From Mycolicibacterium gilvum (GTDB lineage: Bacteria; Actinomycetota; Actinomycetes; Mycobacteriales; Mycobacteriaceae), in NCBI RefSeq assembly GCF_900454025.1, contig NZ_UGQM01000001.1, forward strand, positions 4,092,001 to 4,156,000: 64,000 nucleotides of DNA, read 5' to 3'. Positions within the stretch are counted from its first letter, which is position 1. Every line of letters begins with the position of its first letter. Positions 49,787 through 59,300 of this stretch are shown piece after piece. The position numbers were made by a program, and so were the translations under genes. The notes below the pieces were generated by a model. That model did no database searches. It was given only the letters and a program-made list of their open reading frames with translations, and had not been told where the DNA came from.

Positions 49787-52450
49787 CTACGCGGCGGCCG
49801 ACCCCACCGCCACTCCCGCCTGCGCGGCGCCCGCCCCGGCCCCGACGGCCACCGTCGGCAGGGACAGCGACACACTCTCGACGTCGATGAAGCCGACCTG
49901 GAAGAGATCGAGATACGGGGTCGCAAACCCGGCCAGTTGCAGCGTGAGCGTTCCGCCGGGCACAGCCGTGTAGGCGATCTGTTCCAGATCGATGGTCACG
50001 GTCTGGGTCCGGCCGTTGAGGGTGACCGGGATCGGTGTCACCAGGTTGCCGAGGACAAGCCCGGTGGCGTCGTCGACCAACTGCCCGTAGATGTGGGTGG
50101 CGGTGCCCAGCCCCGAGTAGGTCAGCGTGATATCCGGTGCCCCGACGATCTGGGTGCCCGCGGGTGCGGCGATCTCCAGGTTCAGCGCCAGCGACGCCTC
50201 CGAGGCCAGCGCCGGCGACACGATCAACGGGGTCGGCGACTGGGTCTGCGGGCCCGAACCGCCCAGAATCGGAATGATGGGCAGGAACCCGCCGTCGCTG
50301 TCGGTGACGATGGGATCTCCGTAGAAGTCGGGTTCTGTCGGAAGCAGGTCCGACGAGTGGTAGGCACCGGTCTGGTCGAACCATTCGAACCGGGGACCGG
50401 TCGGAATCAACTCGTTGCCGCGCACGTACCGGTCGAGCCAGTCCAGCGTCGTGTTCACCAGCAGCGGCGTCTGGATCGGGTTCAGCGGATCCAGGCACAC
50501 CCCGTGCCCGCCGCACGCCCAGATCATCTCCACCGGAACGCCGTTCGCGTCGAGCAGCATCGCGTTGGCGACTGCCTGGGCAAGCGTGAACAGGCCGTCG
50601 GCCGTGCCCTGGATCAGCAGGGTCGGCGCCGTGATCGAACTGACCAGCACCGTCGGGCCGCTGCTTTCCAGGATGGCCTCCTGGGTCTCGGTGATGAAAC
50701 CGAGGAGGTCCCCGAGGATGATCGCCGGATAGATCTGGGAGTTGATCCTTGCCCCCGCCTCCAGCAGGTCCAGTCCCAGTAACGTCGCCCATCCGGTCTT
50801 GAACGCCTTGGTCGGATAGAGCGCCCGGGTCAGCGAGTTCCATGCGATCACCGGGACGATGGCATCCACACGGTCGTCGATCCCCGCCGTCACCAGTTGG
50901 ATTCCGCCGCCGTAGGAACCGCCGACCATCCCCATCGTCGGATCCCCGGGTGCGTCCAACTCCGTTTCCGGACGGCCCGCGACCCAGCTGATGATCGCCT
51001 GGACGTCGCGCCCCTCGAAGAAGGGGTTGTCGAGTTGCAGGATGCCGCCGGAGGCGAACTCGCCCCGAGGATCCCAGGTCACGACGTTGTAGCCCCCGTC
51101 GCGCAGCGGCACCAGGCCGGGGACCAGGTCGAAGACCGTCGTCTCGGAGGTCGGATCGATGTCGCCGGCGCTGCCCAGTCCGGGACCGTTGAGCACCGTC
51201 GGCGCGGTCTCGCCGAACTGCAGGCCGCTCGCCGGGAAGAAGTTGGTGCTGATCTGCGTCCCGTCGAACGACGTCACCATCGTGGTGAATGCGACGGGGG
51301 CGCCGACGGGAACCAGCTCGTCGACGTCGACGCCGATCGTCGTGATGACGCGGTAGCCGATGATCGGCTGCAGAAGCGCGCCGAGGACCGGCACCTGCTG
51401 CAGGCCGATCACGAGGGGCTGCACGAAGTCGCCGATGATCGGGATCTGCTCGAGCAGTGCCATCAGCACGCTCGTCTGGCTGACCATCACGGTGAAGTTC
51501 TCGACGCCACGGGAGTCGACCACGGACAGATCCGGCAGGAACGAGAACGTGCCGTCGTCGTTCAGCGTGATCTTGCCGCCCTGATCGGGGCCGTCGAGGA
51601 GTGTGTAGATCAGCGGGCGGCCGTTGGTGTCGGTCGCCCCGACGGAGCCGTAGATCACGCCGTCGAGGAAATCTAGCGTCGGGTCGACCGAGATCGGCCC
51701 GCCGGCGACGAGCGCCTCGCGCCGCGCGGCGGCGGCCATCGCCCACGACAACGGCGACCCCGAGGGCAGCCCGTCCGGGCTGTATCCGGCGAACGGGCTG
51801 AAGAGGTTCTCGACCAGGGTCAGCAGGGGGCTCGCGACGGACGCCGACGCCGTCACCGCCGGCGTCGGCGCGGCCCCGGTGCGCCCCGCGACCGCGGCCG
51901 GGCTGGACAGCCATGTGATCGCCTGCTCCTGCCGCCCCGGCGACGTCGCCGGGGCTGCCGCGCCGGCGTCGTCCGGCGTCTCCGCGGGAGCGTCATCGTC
52001 GGATGTCGGCGAGGTCGCAGAGGCGGGCGAGGTCACCTGCGTCGACGCATCGCCATCGCTCGTGTCAGGCTTTCTCGAACTCGTCGCGGGACGGTCGTCG
52101 GATTCCGCGTCGCCGGCGTCCTCGTTCGCCGCGGGCAGTCCGATGTCACCGTCGGCGTCCTCGCGGTCGGGTTCAGCGGCGCCGTCGGGGTCAGCGGCGT
52201 CGTCATCGCTGTCCGGGGCGTCGTCAGCGGGGATGTCCGAATCCCGGGTATCGGTGTCCGCTGCGGTCGTCGGCTCCGATGTGTCTGCAGCACCTGACGT
52301 CTCCGACGCCTGCGACACGGACGCTCTGGTGTCGGACCCGTCTGCGGCGGGTTTGGCCGAGGCGACGGCGTTGCCCCCGAGGACGGCGGTGCCGACTCCG
52401 AAGGCCACCGCGAGCCCGCCGACGCGACCGATGACACTTGCAGCGTTCAT
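49787..52450 (-). CDS. secreted S15/CocE-type serine hydrolase with acidic linker
   Basis: The 887-residue protein has a signal peptide (about 1-31, hydrophobic GGLAVAFGVGTAVLGG then ASA), a long Asp/Ala/Ser/Thr-rich acidic linker (about 32-175) and a beta module (about 265-310, PLIYTLLDG...GKITLNDDGTFSFLPD) like cadherin/VCBS repeats. An X-prolyl dipeptidyl peptidase/CocE-type hydrolase follows: nucleophile GGSYGGG, acid GTADGLF, His CGGHGVC. A C-terminal jelly-roll-like domain (about 690-860) completes the S15 architecture. It is exported, and its substrate could be peptides or esters. ATG 52450 has GGGGGAA close upstream. Linker and beta module resemble those of the C39-like secreted protein at 24.5-26.2 kb. 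Confidence 0.8.
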   Translation of the reverse strand: MNAASVIGRVGGLAVAFGVGTAVLGGNAVASAKPAADGSDTRASVSQASETSGAADTSEPTTAADTDTRDSDIPADDAPDSDDDAADPDGAAEPDREDADGDIGLPAANEDAGDAESDDRPATSSRKPDTSDGDASTQVTSPASATSPTSDDDAPAETPDDAGAAAPATSPGRQEQAITWLSSPAAVAGRTGAAPTPAVTASASVASPLLTLVENLFSPFAGYSPDGLPSGSPLSWAMAAAARREALVAGGPISVDPTLDFLDGVIYGSVGATDTNGRPLIYTLLDGPDQGGKITLNDDGTFSFLPDLSVVDSRGVENFTVMVSQTSVLMALLEQIPIIGDFVQPLVIGLQQVPVLGALLQPIIGYRVITTIGVDVDELVPVGAPVAFTTMVTSFDGTQISTNFFPASGLQFGETAPTVLNGPGLGSAGDIDPTSETTVFDLVPGLVPLRDGGYNVVTWDPRGEFASGGILQLDNPFFEGRDVQAIISWVAGRPETELDAPGDPTMGMVGGSYGGGIQLVTAGIDDRVDAIVPVIAWNSLTRALYPTKAFKTGWATLLGLDLLEAGARINSQIYPAIILGDLLGFITETQEAILESSGPTVLVSSITAPTLLIQGTADGLFTLAQAVANAMLLDANGVPVEMIWACGGHGVCLDPLNPIQTPLLVNTTLDWLDRYVRGNELIPTGPRFEWFDQTGAYHSSDLLPTEPDFYGDPIVTDSDGGFLPIIPILGGSGPQTQSPTPLIVSPALASEASLALNLEIAAPAGTQIVGAPDITLTYSGLGTATHIYGQLVDDATGLVLGNLVTPIPVTLNGRTQTVTIDLEQIAYTAVPGGTLTLQLAGFATPYLDLFQVGFIDVESVSLSLPTVAVGAGAGAAQAGVAVGSAAA

Positions 52451-52771
52451 AGTTCCCCCGTCGGGACGGCTAGCAACGCAGCAAACTATAGTCCCGGCCC
52501 AGCTTCGCGGTCGTCAAAATTGCGAGAAAAGTTGCGCCGGCATTCGCCCCGCGGCATGCGGATCGGCTGACCGCGGAATACCCTGCCGCACAGCGCTTTT
52601 GGTCAACAGTTGGCGCGGGTAGGCGCCGCAACCCCTCCTCGACGACCCCCGGACACGCTGCGCCGGCCCCGGGACTGCATGGTTCCAGCGACGCTGACGG
52701 GTGACGGGCCGGTACGCGTCCGCGCACGCCCGGTGAGCTGGCGTTTTACTTTGCGGATGCGCGCGGCGGGG
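52451..52771. other. intergenic stretch, no gene seen
   Basis: These 321 bp lie upstream of the S15-like gene and downstream of the 53-kb hypothetical gene. No ORF with a start signal, RNA or repeat stands out. It presumably holds the S15-like gene promoter near 52460-52500. Confidence 0.5.
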
Positions 52772-53137
52772 TCAGCGCCGGGCGCCGGGCTGACCCAGCA
52801 GCGGGTTGCCCTGGGCCGGGCCCTGGGCGTGCTCACGCTGGTGCTGCTGCATCGCCTGCATCAGCGGGTTCTCCCTCATGAGCTGACGCTTGTCCTCTTC
52901 GGACAGTTCGTAGAACGTCCACATACCCCACGCCGCAGGACGGACGTACAGAGTGACCTTCTGCCGTCTGCGCGTGTTCTGCGGCAGCATCGCCGGGACG
53001 GCGACGACCCTGTCGAGGGTGACCGCACTGAGGAGTTCCTGGGCGAGTTTGTCCACGTCGGTGGTGTCCTGCAGCTCGTAGACCGATGCCTGGTGGCTCG
53101 GTTGCGCAGGGCCCTGCAGGGCGAGGAACCACGACAT
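52772..53137 (-). CDS. conserved hypothetical protein, Gln-rich C-terminus
   Basis: The 121-residue soluble protein is not one I recognise. It has an N-terminal globular part (about 1-85) with SVYELQDTTDVDKLAQELL and VTLYVRPAAWGMWTFYELSEEDK, then a short Gln/Gly/Pro-rich tail (QAMQQHQREHAQG). AAGGAGA lies 7 nt before the ATG at 53137, so it looks expressed. No signal peptide or membrane span. Two adjacent Trp/Tyr-rich strands suggest a small beta-containing domain. Confidence 0.7.
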   Translation of the reverse strand: MSWFLALQGPAQPSHQASVYELQDTTDVDKLAQELLSAVTLDRVVAVPAMLPQNTRRRQKVTLYVRPAAWGMWTFYELSEEDKRQLMRENPLMQAMQQHQREHAQGPAQGNPLLGQPGARR

Positions 53138-53322
53138 GCCTCGTCTCCTTCACTAGCTCGTCTGTGACTGCGTCAGCGTAGAGGACTGCGCCGCGTCATC
53201 CCGCGCTACCCGACGGGTGATACCTGTCGGAGGAGGACACTTCTATGCTAGAAGTCACACGCTCGTAACAAGACACGACCGCATCTCGACGACCAACGAG
53301 TAACGGACAAGCTCACCACGGA
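53138..53322. other. intergenic region upstream of hypothetical gene
   Basis: No gene is evident. With the repeats that follow it makes a gap of about 300 bp before the next possible start at 53441. The promoter of the 52.8-kb gene should lie here; no clear hexamers were assigned. Confidence 0.4.
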
Positions 53323-53380
53323 CTTTGAACTGGGCTTTGTACTGGGCAAAGGCAAGTTCCGGTGTTAGTGTTCCGGTTAG
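53323..53380. repeat. two adjacent pairs of short direct repeats
   Basis: CTTTGAACTGGG (53323-53334) and CTTTGTACTGGG (53335-53346) are tandem with one mismatch. GTTCCGGTGTTAG (53356-53368) and GTTCCGGTTAG (53370-53380) follow. They end 13 bp upstream of a TACATT -10-like box (53394-53399) and could be activator or sigma-factor contact sites. Confidence 0.5.
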
Positions 53381-53440
53381 CTGAGCCACGGTGTACATTC
53401 ACCTGGCGAGGCCAACCACCACGAATCGAGGAATTTGCTG

Positions 53441-53611
53441 ATGTCGAGCCAGGGCGATCCGGTGAGGACCGGCACCGACGGGGCGGACTCAGCACGTGGT
53501 GGAGTCGGGCAACATCCGGTGGCGACGCTGAACTGCAGCCGGATCGGACGCGTCGCCAACCCGCCGGGATTCTCGATCTCCGACTGGTTCCGATCCAGCC
53601 GTCGACGCTGA
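53441..53611 (+). CDS. possible small ORF (56 aa), unknown
   Basis: The ATG at 53441 has GAGGAA exactly 7 nt upstream and a TACATT -10-like box 42 bp further up. The 56-codon frame has mostly G/C in third positions, as real genes here do. The product (MSSQGDPVRTGTDGADSARG at its start, ending SISDWFRSSRRR) is hydrophilic, with no recognised domain. It ends 6 bp before the convergent DUF3618 gene. It could be a false ORF; the positioned ribosome-binding site is the main support. Confidence 0.4.
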   Translation: MSSQGDPVRTGTDGADSARGGVGQHPVATLNCSRIGRVANPPGFSISDWFRSSRRR

Positions 53612-53617
53612 CCTTCG

Positions 53618-53842
53618 CTACTGCCGGATCCGGCGGATGGTCAGCACGACCAGCAAAACCCCGACGCCCGCGAGGGAGATGGCGACCGGCGGCTTGGACA
53701 CGAACCGCACGACACCCGACTTCAGGTCGTCGGCGACGCGGCGCGGGTTGGCCCGCTCGGCCAGGGAATCGACCGTCACCGCCAACTGCTCACGTGCCTG
53801 ATCGATCTCGGCCTTGATGGTGTCGGGATCCCGGTCTGCCAC
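53618..53842 (-). CDS. DUF3618-family membrane protein
   Basis: The 74-residue protein has the DUF3618 pattern: DPDTIKAEIDQAREQLAVTVDSLAERANPRR (an amphipathic helix that may coil) and a C-terminal membrane helix (VAISLAGVGVLLVVLTI) ending RRIRQ. It is a small inner-membrane-anchored protein, matching Rv2520c. GTG 53842 has GGAGG about 5 nt upstream; an upstream ATG at 53863 is less well placed. It is divergent from bcp. Function unknown. Confidence 0.85.
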   Translation of the reverse strand: MADRDPDTIKAEIDQAREQLAVTVDSLAERANPRRVADDLKSGVVRFVSKPPVAISLAGVGVLLVVLTIRRIRQ

Positions 53843-53998
53843 AGCTTCCTCCAATGCCCTCACACACCACGCGCGCCGGCCGCGCTCCTACCTTCGGTTC
53901 TTGTCGAACTACCCTAGTTGAGCCGGGACAGCGACGAGCGCCCGGTCGACCGAAGGAACCGCGCCCGATCGCAGACCCCTTGGAGGGATGACATACCC

Positions 53999-54472
53999 AT
54001 GCCGCAAACCCCACGACTCGAGGTCGGCGACAAAGCCCCCGCCTTCAGCCTTCCCGATGCCGACGGCAACACGGTCAGCCTGTCCGACTACACGGGGCGC
54101 AAGGTGATCGTGTACTTCTACCCTGCCGCGTCGACGCCGGGGTGCACCAAGCAGGCGTGCGACTTCCGGGACAGCCTCGCAGAGCTGAACGACGCCGGCC
54201 TCGACATCATCGGCATCTCACCCGACAAGCCGGAGAAGCTGGCGAAGTTCCGCGACGCGGAGAAGCTCACGTTTCCGCTGCTGTCCGATCCCGAGAAGAA
54301 GGTCCTCGAAGCCTGGGGCGCGTTCGGCGAGAAGACCATGTACGGCAAGACGGTGCAGGGCGTCATCCGTTCCACATTCGTGGTCGACGAGAACGGCAAG
54401 ATCGAAGTGGCCCAGTACAACGTCCGCGCCACGGGCCACGTCGCGAAGCTACGGCGCGACCTGTCCGTCTAG
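53999..54472 (+). CDS. bcp: thioredoxin-dependent peroxiredoxin (Bcp/PrxQ)
   Basis: The 157-residue peroxiredoxin reduces peroxides in the cytosol. Peroxidatic Cys is in TPGCTKQAC with a resolving Cys five residues later, the PrxQ-alpha pattern, and GISPDKPEKLAKF and STFVVDENGKI are standard. Length matches M. tuberculosis Bcp (Rv2521). The start is ATG 53999, with TTGGAGGG somewhat far upstream (about 12 nt). Its 3' end overlaps the convergent M20 peptidase gene by 24 bp. Confidence 0.94.
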   Translation: MPQTPRLEVGDKAPAFSLPDADGNTVSLSDYTGRKVIVYFYPAASTPGCTKQACDFRDSLAELNDAGLDIIGISPDKPEKLAKFRDAEKLTFPLLSDPEKKVLEAWGAFGEKTMYGKTVQGVIRSTFVVDENGKIEVAQYNVRATGHVAKLRRDLSV

Positions 54473-55807
54473 ATCTCCGAGGCGGCCGAGCAGCAACGCC
54501 TCGGCTGTCGCCGCCCGTTCCAGTACGCCCAGGTGCAGGCTCTCGTTGATGCTGTGCGCCTGAGTGTCGGGGTCCTCGACGCCGGTGACCAGGATCTTGG
54601 CCTCCGGGAACGCCGCGGCGAACTCCGCGATGAACGGAATCGAGCCGCCCACACCGGTGTCGACGGCGTCGCGACCCCACGCCTGCCGGAAGGCGTCGCG
54701 CACAGCGTCGTAGACCGGCCCAGTCGCGTCGATCGCGTAGGGCTCCCCGAGGTCGCCGGGCGTGACGGTCACCTGGGCTCCCCACGGGGCGCGACTCTCC
54801 AGATGCCGCGTCAGCGCCGCGAGGTGCGCCGCGGCGTCGCCGCCCGGCGCCACCCGCATGCTGACCTTCGCGCGGGCGCGGGGAATCAGCGTGTTGGACG
54901 CCTTGGCGATGGGTGTGGTGTCGATGCCCACCACCGTGATCGCCGGTTTGGCCCAAAGTCGTTGCGCCACAGAGCCGGAACCGATCTCGGTCACACCGTC
55001 GAGGACTCCGGTGTCGGAACGCACCCGCTCCGGTGTGTAGTCGGGGAAGTCGCGGTCGGCGGTATCGGTTTCGTGCAGGCCCTCGACCGCCACGTTGCCG
55101 TCGTCGTCGTGCAGGCCTGCCAGCAGCCGGACCAGAACCGTGAGCGCGTCGGGTACCACCCCGCCCCACATACCGGAGTGCAGGCCGTGGTCGAGGGTTG
55201 CGACCTCGACCACGCAGTCGGCGAGGCCACGCAGGGACACCGTCAGCGACGGGATCTCGGTGCTCCAGTTGTCGGAGTCCGCGATGACGATGACGTCGGC
55301 GGCGAGCAGATCACGATGCTCGGCGAGCAGCCGGGACAGCGACGGTGACCCCGACTCCTCCTCCCCCTCGACGAACACGGTGACCCCGACCGGCGGCTTG
55401 CCGCCGTGTGCCCGGAATGCCGCCAGATGCGTTGCGATACCGGCTTTGTCGTCGGCGGTGCCGCGGCCGTAGAGCCTGCCGCCGCGTTCGGTCGGCTCGA
55501 ACGGAGGCGTGTGCCATTGCGCCGGATCCCCCTCCGGCTGCACATCGTGGTGAGCGTAGAGCAGCACCGTCGGCGCGCCCTCGGGCGCGGGGTGGCGCGC
55601 GATGACCGCGGGTGCGCCGCCCTCGGCAACGATGCGGACATCGCCGAAACCCGCGTCGGACAACAACGTCGACACCGCCTCGGCGCAGCGCTGCACCTCC
55701 GCGCGCCGATCGGGGTCGGCCCACACCGACTGGATGCGCACCAGGTCTTCGAGGTCGGCGCGCACCGACGGCAGCACGTCGCGGACGCGTTGGACGAGAT
55801 CGGTCAT
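54449..55807 (-). CDS. M20-family metallopeptidase (dipeptidase-like)
   Basis: The 452-residue protein has the M20 catalytic domain with metal ligands in LLYAHHDVQP (His), GRGTADDKAG (bridging Asp), VEGEEESGS (catalytic Glu and ligand Glu), IADSDNW (Asp) and a C-terminal AHSINE (His), and an inserted dimerisation domain (about 195-350). It should cleave dipeptides or N-acyl amino acids. It corresponds to Rv2522c. ATG 55807 lies 7 nt after TAACCT (leaderless). Confidence 0.9.
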   Translation of the reverse strand: MTDLVQRVRDVLPSVRADLEDLVRIQSVWADPDRRAEVQRCAEAVSTLLSDAGFGDVRIVAEGGAPAVIARHPAPEGAPTVLLYAHHDVQPEGDPAQWHTPPFEPTERGGRLYGRGTADDKAGIATHLAAFRAHGGKPPVGVTVFVEGEEESGSPSLSRLLAEHRDLLAADVIVIADSDNWSTEIPSLTVSLRGLADCVVEVATLDHGLHSGMWGGVVPDALTVLVRLLAGLHDDDGNVAVEGLHETDTADRDFPDYTPERVRSDTGVLDGVTEIGSGSVAQRLWAKPAITVVGIDTTPIAKASNTLIPRARAKVSMRVAPGGDAAAHLAALTRHLESRAPWGAQVTVTPGDLGEPYAIDATGPVYDAVRDAFRQAWGRDAVDTGVGGSIPFIAEFAAAFPEAKILVTGVEDPDTQAHSINESLHLGVLERAATAEALLLGRLGDLDGQVAP

Positions 55808-55814
55808 GCCGTCG

Positions 55815-55820
55815 AGGTTA
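55815..55820 (-). promoter_or_regulatory. -10 box for leaderless M20 peptidase gene
   Basis: Minus-strand TAACCT, 7 nt, ATG 55807. Confidence 0.55.
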
Positions 55821-55837
55821 GTGCGTTCCGACTCTCG

Positions 55838-55899
55838 GGCGAGCGTGCGAGAAGTTCGCGATCTGCCCGGCGTGTCCGCCGCGAACACGCACGCTCGCC
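55838..55899. repeat. long two-part palindrome between M20 gene and acpS
   Basis: Outer arms GGCGAGCGTGCG (55838-55849) and its complement (55888-55899) pair over 12 bp; inner arms GTTCGCG (55854-55860) and CGCGAAC (55880-55886) add 7 bp, around a 19-nt centre. It lies 11 bp after the acpS stop and upstream of the M20 promoter, so it may terminate acpS transcripts or be a copy of a dispersed mycobacterial palindrome. Confidence 0.6.
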
Positions 55900-55909
55900 G
55901 GGAGGGGGG

Positions 55910-56302
55910 TTAGCGCTCTTCGAGGACCGCGACCGCGGCGGCGGTGTCCGCCTCGTGGGTCAGAGACAGGTGGATCGTCACCTCTTTGAGGTGTTCGGCC
56001 ACCGCCCCCGACAACCGGACCCGCGGACGACCCCACATGTCGGTGATGACCTCGATGTCGCGGTGAATGCCCTCCGGGAGCACGGGCCGCTTCGAGAACC
56101 GGGATCCCGACCAGGCCTTGATCACCGCTTCCTTGGCCGCCCATCGCGCCGCGAGATGGCGCGCCGCCGACGAACTCTTGTCGGCGGCGTCGCGCCGCTC
56201 TCCCGGCGTGAACGTCTCGGCGAACACCGTCCCGGGCCGGTCCACCTGTTCGGCGAAGTCCGGAATGGAAACGAGATCGATGCCTATCCCGACGATGCCC
56301 AC
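55910..56302 (-). CDS. acpS: holo-[acyl-carrier-protein] synthase
   Basis: The 130-residue enzyme transfers 4'-phosphopantetheine from CoA to the ACP serine, here presumably of the adjacent FAS I. The AcpS motifs are GIGIDLVSIPDF (metal-binding Asp) and WAAKEAVIKAW (catalytic Glu/Lys), with SLTHEADTA near the end. GTG 56302 gives the same length and N-terminus (VGIVGIGIDLV) as the M. tuberculosis protein (Rv2523c) and lies 7 nt after TAGCGT. It is 22 bp downstream of fas. Confidence 0.95.
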   Translation of the reverse strand: MGIVGIGIDLVSIPDFAEQVDRPGTVFAETFTPGERRDAADKSSSAARHLAARWAAKEAVIKAWSGSRFSKRPVLPEGIHRDIEVITDMWGRPRVRLSGAVAEHLKEVTIHLSLTHEADTAAAVAVLEER

Positions 56303-56309
56303 GGGCAGC

Positions 56310-56315
56310 ACGCTA
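56310..56315 (-). promoter_or_regulatory. -10 box for acpS
   Basis: Minus-strand TAGCGT, 7 nt, GTG 56302, inside the 22-bp fas-acpS gap. acpS can thus be transcribed apart from fas. Confidence 0.55.
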
Positions 56316-56324
56316 TCTCACCGC

Positions 56325-59300
56325 TCAACGCCGATACACGCCGTTCTCGTCGAGTCGCGACGCCACGTCCAGCAGCATCCCGGCTTCCTGCGTCTTCTCC
56401 GGGTGGTCGCTGTCGAAGCGACGCCCGTCGGGACGCTCGTACATCGGCCGTCCGCCCGCGATCGCCGAGACCAGCCTGCGCTGTCCGGCCAGCGTGCGCT
56501 CCTGGGCCAGCGCGGTGTAATCCGCCCGCTGCTCCGCGGTGAGCGTCGCCAGGAACGCCTGCGGGTGCACCAGCGCGATCAGACCCGACACGTGACCGAA
56601 CCCGAGGCTGGTGATCAGACCCGCCTTCAGCGGATACTTCTCGCCCAGCCGCAGGGTCTCGCGCGGCCACACGAAGTGTGCGGACGTCGCGAGATCCTCG
56701 TCGACGCAGTCCAGGCTGCGGTTGGGCGGGATGACGCCGTCGCGCAGGATCTGGCACAGACCCATCGTCTGGAAGACCGCCGCGCCGCCCTTGGCGTGCC
56801 CGGTGAGGCTCTTCTGGCTGACGACGAACAGCGGCGCACCGTCCGAGCGGCCCAGCGAATCGGCCAGACGCTCGTGCAATTCCTGCTCGTTGGGATCGTT
56901 GGCCAGCGTCGAGGTGTCGTGCTTGGAGATCACCGCGATGTCATCGGCCCCGACGCCCAGCTTGTTCAGCGACCTGGCCAGCACCGACTCCCGGCCACCG
57001 CGGCCGGCACCCAGCGCGCCCAGCCCGGGGGCGGGAATCGAGGTGTGCACGCCGTCGGCGTAGGACTGCGCGTAGGCGACGACCGCCAGCACCGGCAGAC
57101 CCATCCGGAGCGCGAGGTCGCCGCGCGCCAGCAGGATCGTGCCGCCGCCCTGTGCCTCGACGAAGCCCAGGCGACGTCGGTCGTTGGCGCGGGAGAACCG
57201 CGCATCGCTGATTCCCTTGGCGCGCATGACCTCGGTGTCGGCGGTGGCGGCCATGTCGCCGAAGCCGATGACGGCCTCCAGCGTCAGGTCGTCGTATCCG
57301 CCGGTGACGACGAGTTCGGCCTTGCCCAGCCGGATCTTGTCGACACCCTCCTCCAGCGACACCGCCGCGGTGGCGCACGCGCCGACCGGGTGGATCATCG
57401 ATCCGTAACTACCCACATAGCTCTGGATCACGTGTGCGGCAACCACATTCGGCAGGGTCTCCTGCAGGATGTCGTTAGGCTTGTTCTTGTCGAGCAGGTT
57501 GCCGTGGAACATCGTCTGCATCGAGGTGAGCCCACCCATGCCGGTGCCCTGCGTGCTGGCGACCAGGCTGGGGTGTACCCAGCGCATCAGTTCCGTCGGC
57601 GAGAAGCCCGCCGACAGGAACGCGTCCACCGTCGCGACGAGATTCCACAACGCCACGCGGTCGATGGAATTCGCCATGTCCGGTGTGACACCCCAGACCT
57701 GCGGGTCGAACCCGGTCGGGATCTGCGCACCGACAGTGCGGGACAGCTTCGCCTTACGGGGCACGCGGATCTCGGTGCCCGCCTTGCGGGTGACCGTCCA
57801 GTCCGAACTGTCCGGCACGGGGCTGATGACCGTGTGCTCCGGATCGAACTGCACGAACGCCCGCGCGTCGGCCTCCGAGGACACCACGAACGAGAAGTCC
57901 TTGTCCAGGAACACCGAAACCAGCAGCGGCGCAGAGTGATCCGGATCGATGGCGGCGTCGCCGACGAACTCCCGGATGCCGACCCGTTCGACGACCACAT
58001 CGTGGTAGCGCTCGACGAGGTCCGCCTCGTCGACGAGATCACCCGATTCGGTGTCGTACCAACCGGGTTGAGGATCGTCCTCCCACTTGATCAGACCGGT
58101 GGTCCACGCCAGCTCCAGAACGCCGGCGGCCGACAGCTCGTTGTCGACCTCCATCTCGAAGCGCGTGCGCGACGAACCGTACGGACCGAGTTCCGCACCA
58201 CCGACGATGACCACCAGGTCGGATGGGTCGACGTCGAGGTCGGCCCAGTCCGGCACCGGGGCGGGCGCCGGCGGACGCGGCGGGGACGGCAGCGCGGCGA
58301 TCGTGTGATCGGCGGCCTCGTCCTCGACGGTCTCGTCCTCGTCGGCGACCGCGGCGTTCTCCCGGGCCTTGGCGGCCAGCGCCGACAGGTCCAGTTCCAC
58401 CTCGGCCAGCCCACCGGTCAGATCGGCCAGCACCGGCTCGCGGGCGGCGGCGACCTTGTGCTCGACATCGCAGAGATCCAGCAGCATCGCCGCCATCTGC
58501 TCGGTCGAGTACGTGGTGACCCCGGCCTCCTCGACCGCATCGACGATCACATCGTTGTGGCCCATCAGACCGGTGCCGCGGGTCCAGCCGATCAGCGCGT
58601 GCGCCAGGCTGACGCGCTGCGCCCAGGACGTCTCCGCCTTCCAGCGCGAGACGACCGCGTCGAGCGCGGACTTCGACTCGCCGTAGGCGCCGTCACCGCC
58701 GAACATGCCGCGGTTCGGCGAACCGGGCAGCACCACGTGCAGCCGTGCGGCGATGTCGCGGTCGGCGCCGATGTGCGACAGCCCCGCGATGAGCCGCTGC
58801 ACGGCCCACAGCAGAACCTTCATCTCCATCTCGGCGCGCGCTCCGGCCTCGGACAGGTCGCCGCCCACCCGCGGTGCCGCGAACGGGAACAGCAGCGTCG
58901 GGGTCAGCGCGTCCTTGATGTGGATCGATTTGGGTCCGAGGCTCTCGCTCTGCTCGGTGCCGATCCAGTCCACCAACGCGTCGATGTCGTTGTAGGAGGC
59001 CATGTTCGCCGGCAACACCCACAGCTTCGCGCCGAAGCGCGCGTTGTCGCGGTAGAGCTGGCGGTAGAAGCCGAGTCGCGAGTCGTCGAGCCGGGACGTG
59101 GTGGCCACGACGGTCGCGCCGCCGTCGAGCAGCTGCGCCACGACCGATGCCGCGATCGAGCCCTTCGACGCGCCGGTGACCACCGCGACCTCATCGCTGT
59201 AGCGGCCCTTGCCCGGGTTCTCCGCACCGGCGGCGGCCCGTGCGTAGAGCGAGGCGTGCACGTTGCGGCCCACGGCCAGGGCCTTGCCCTGCCAGTAGGT

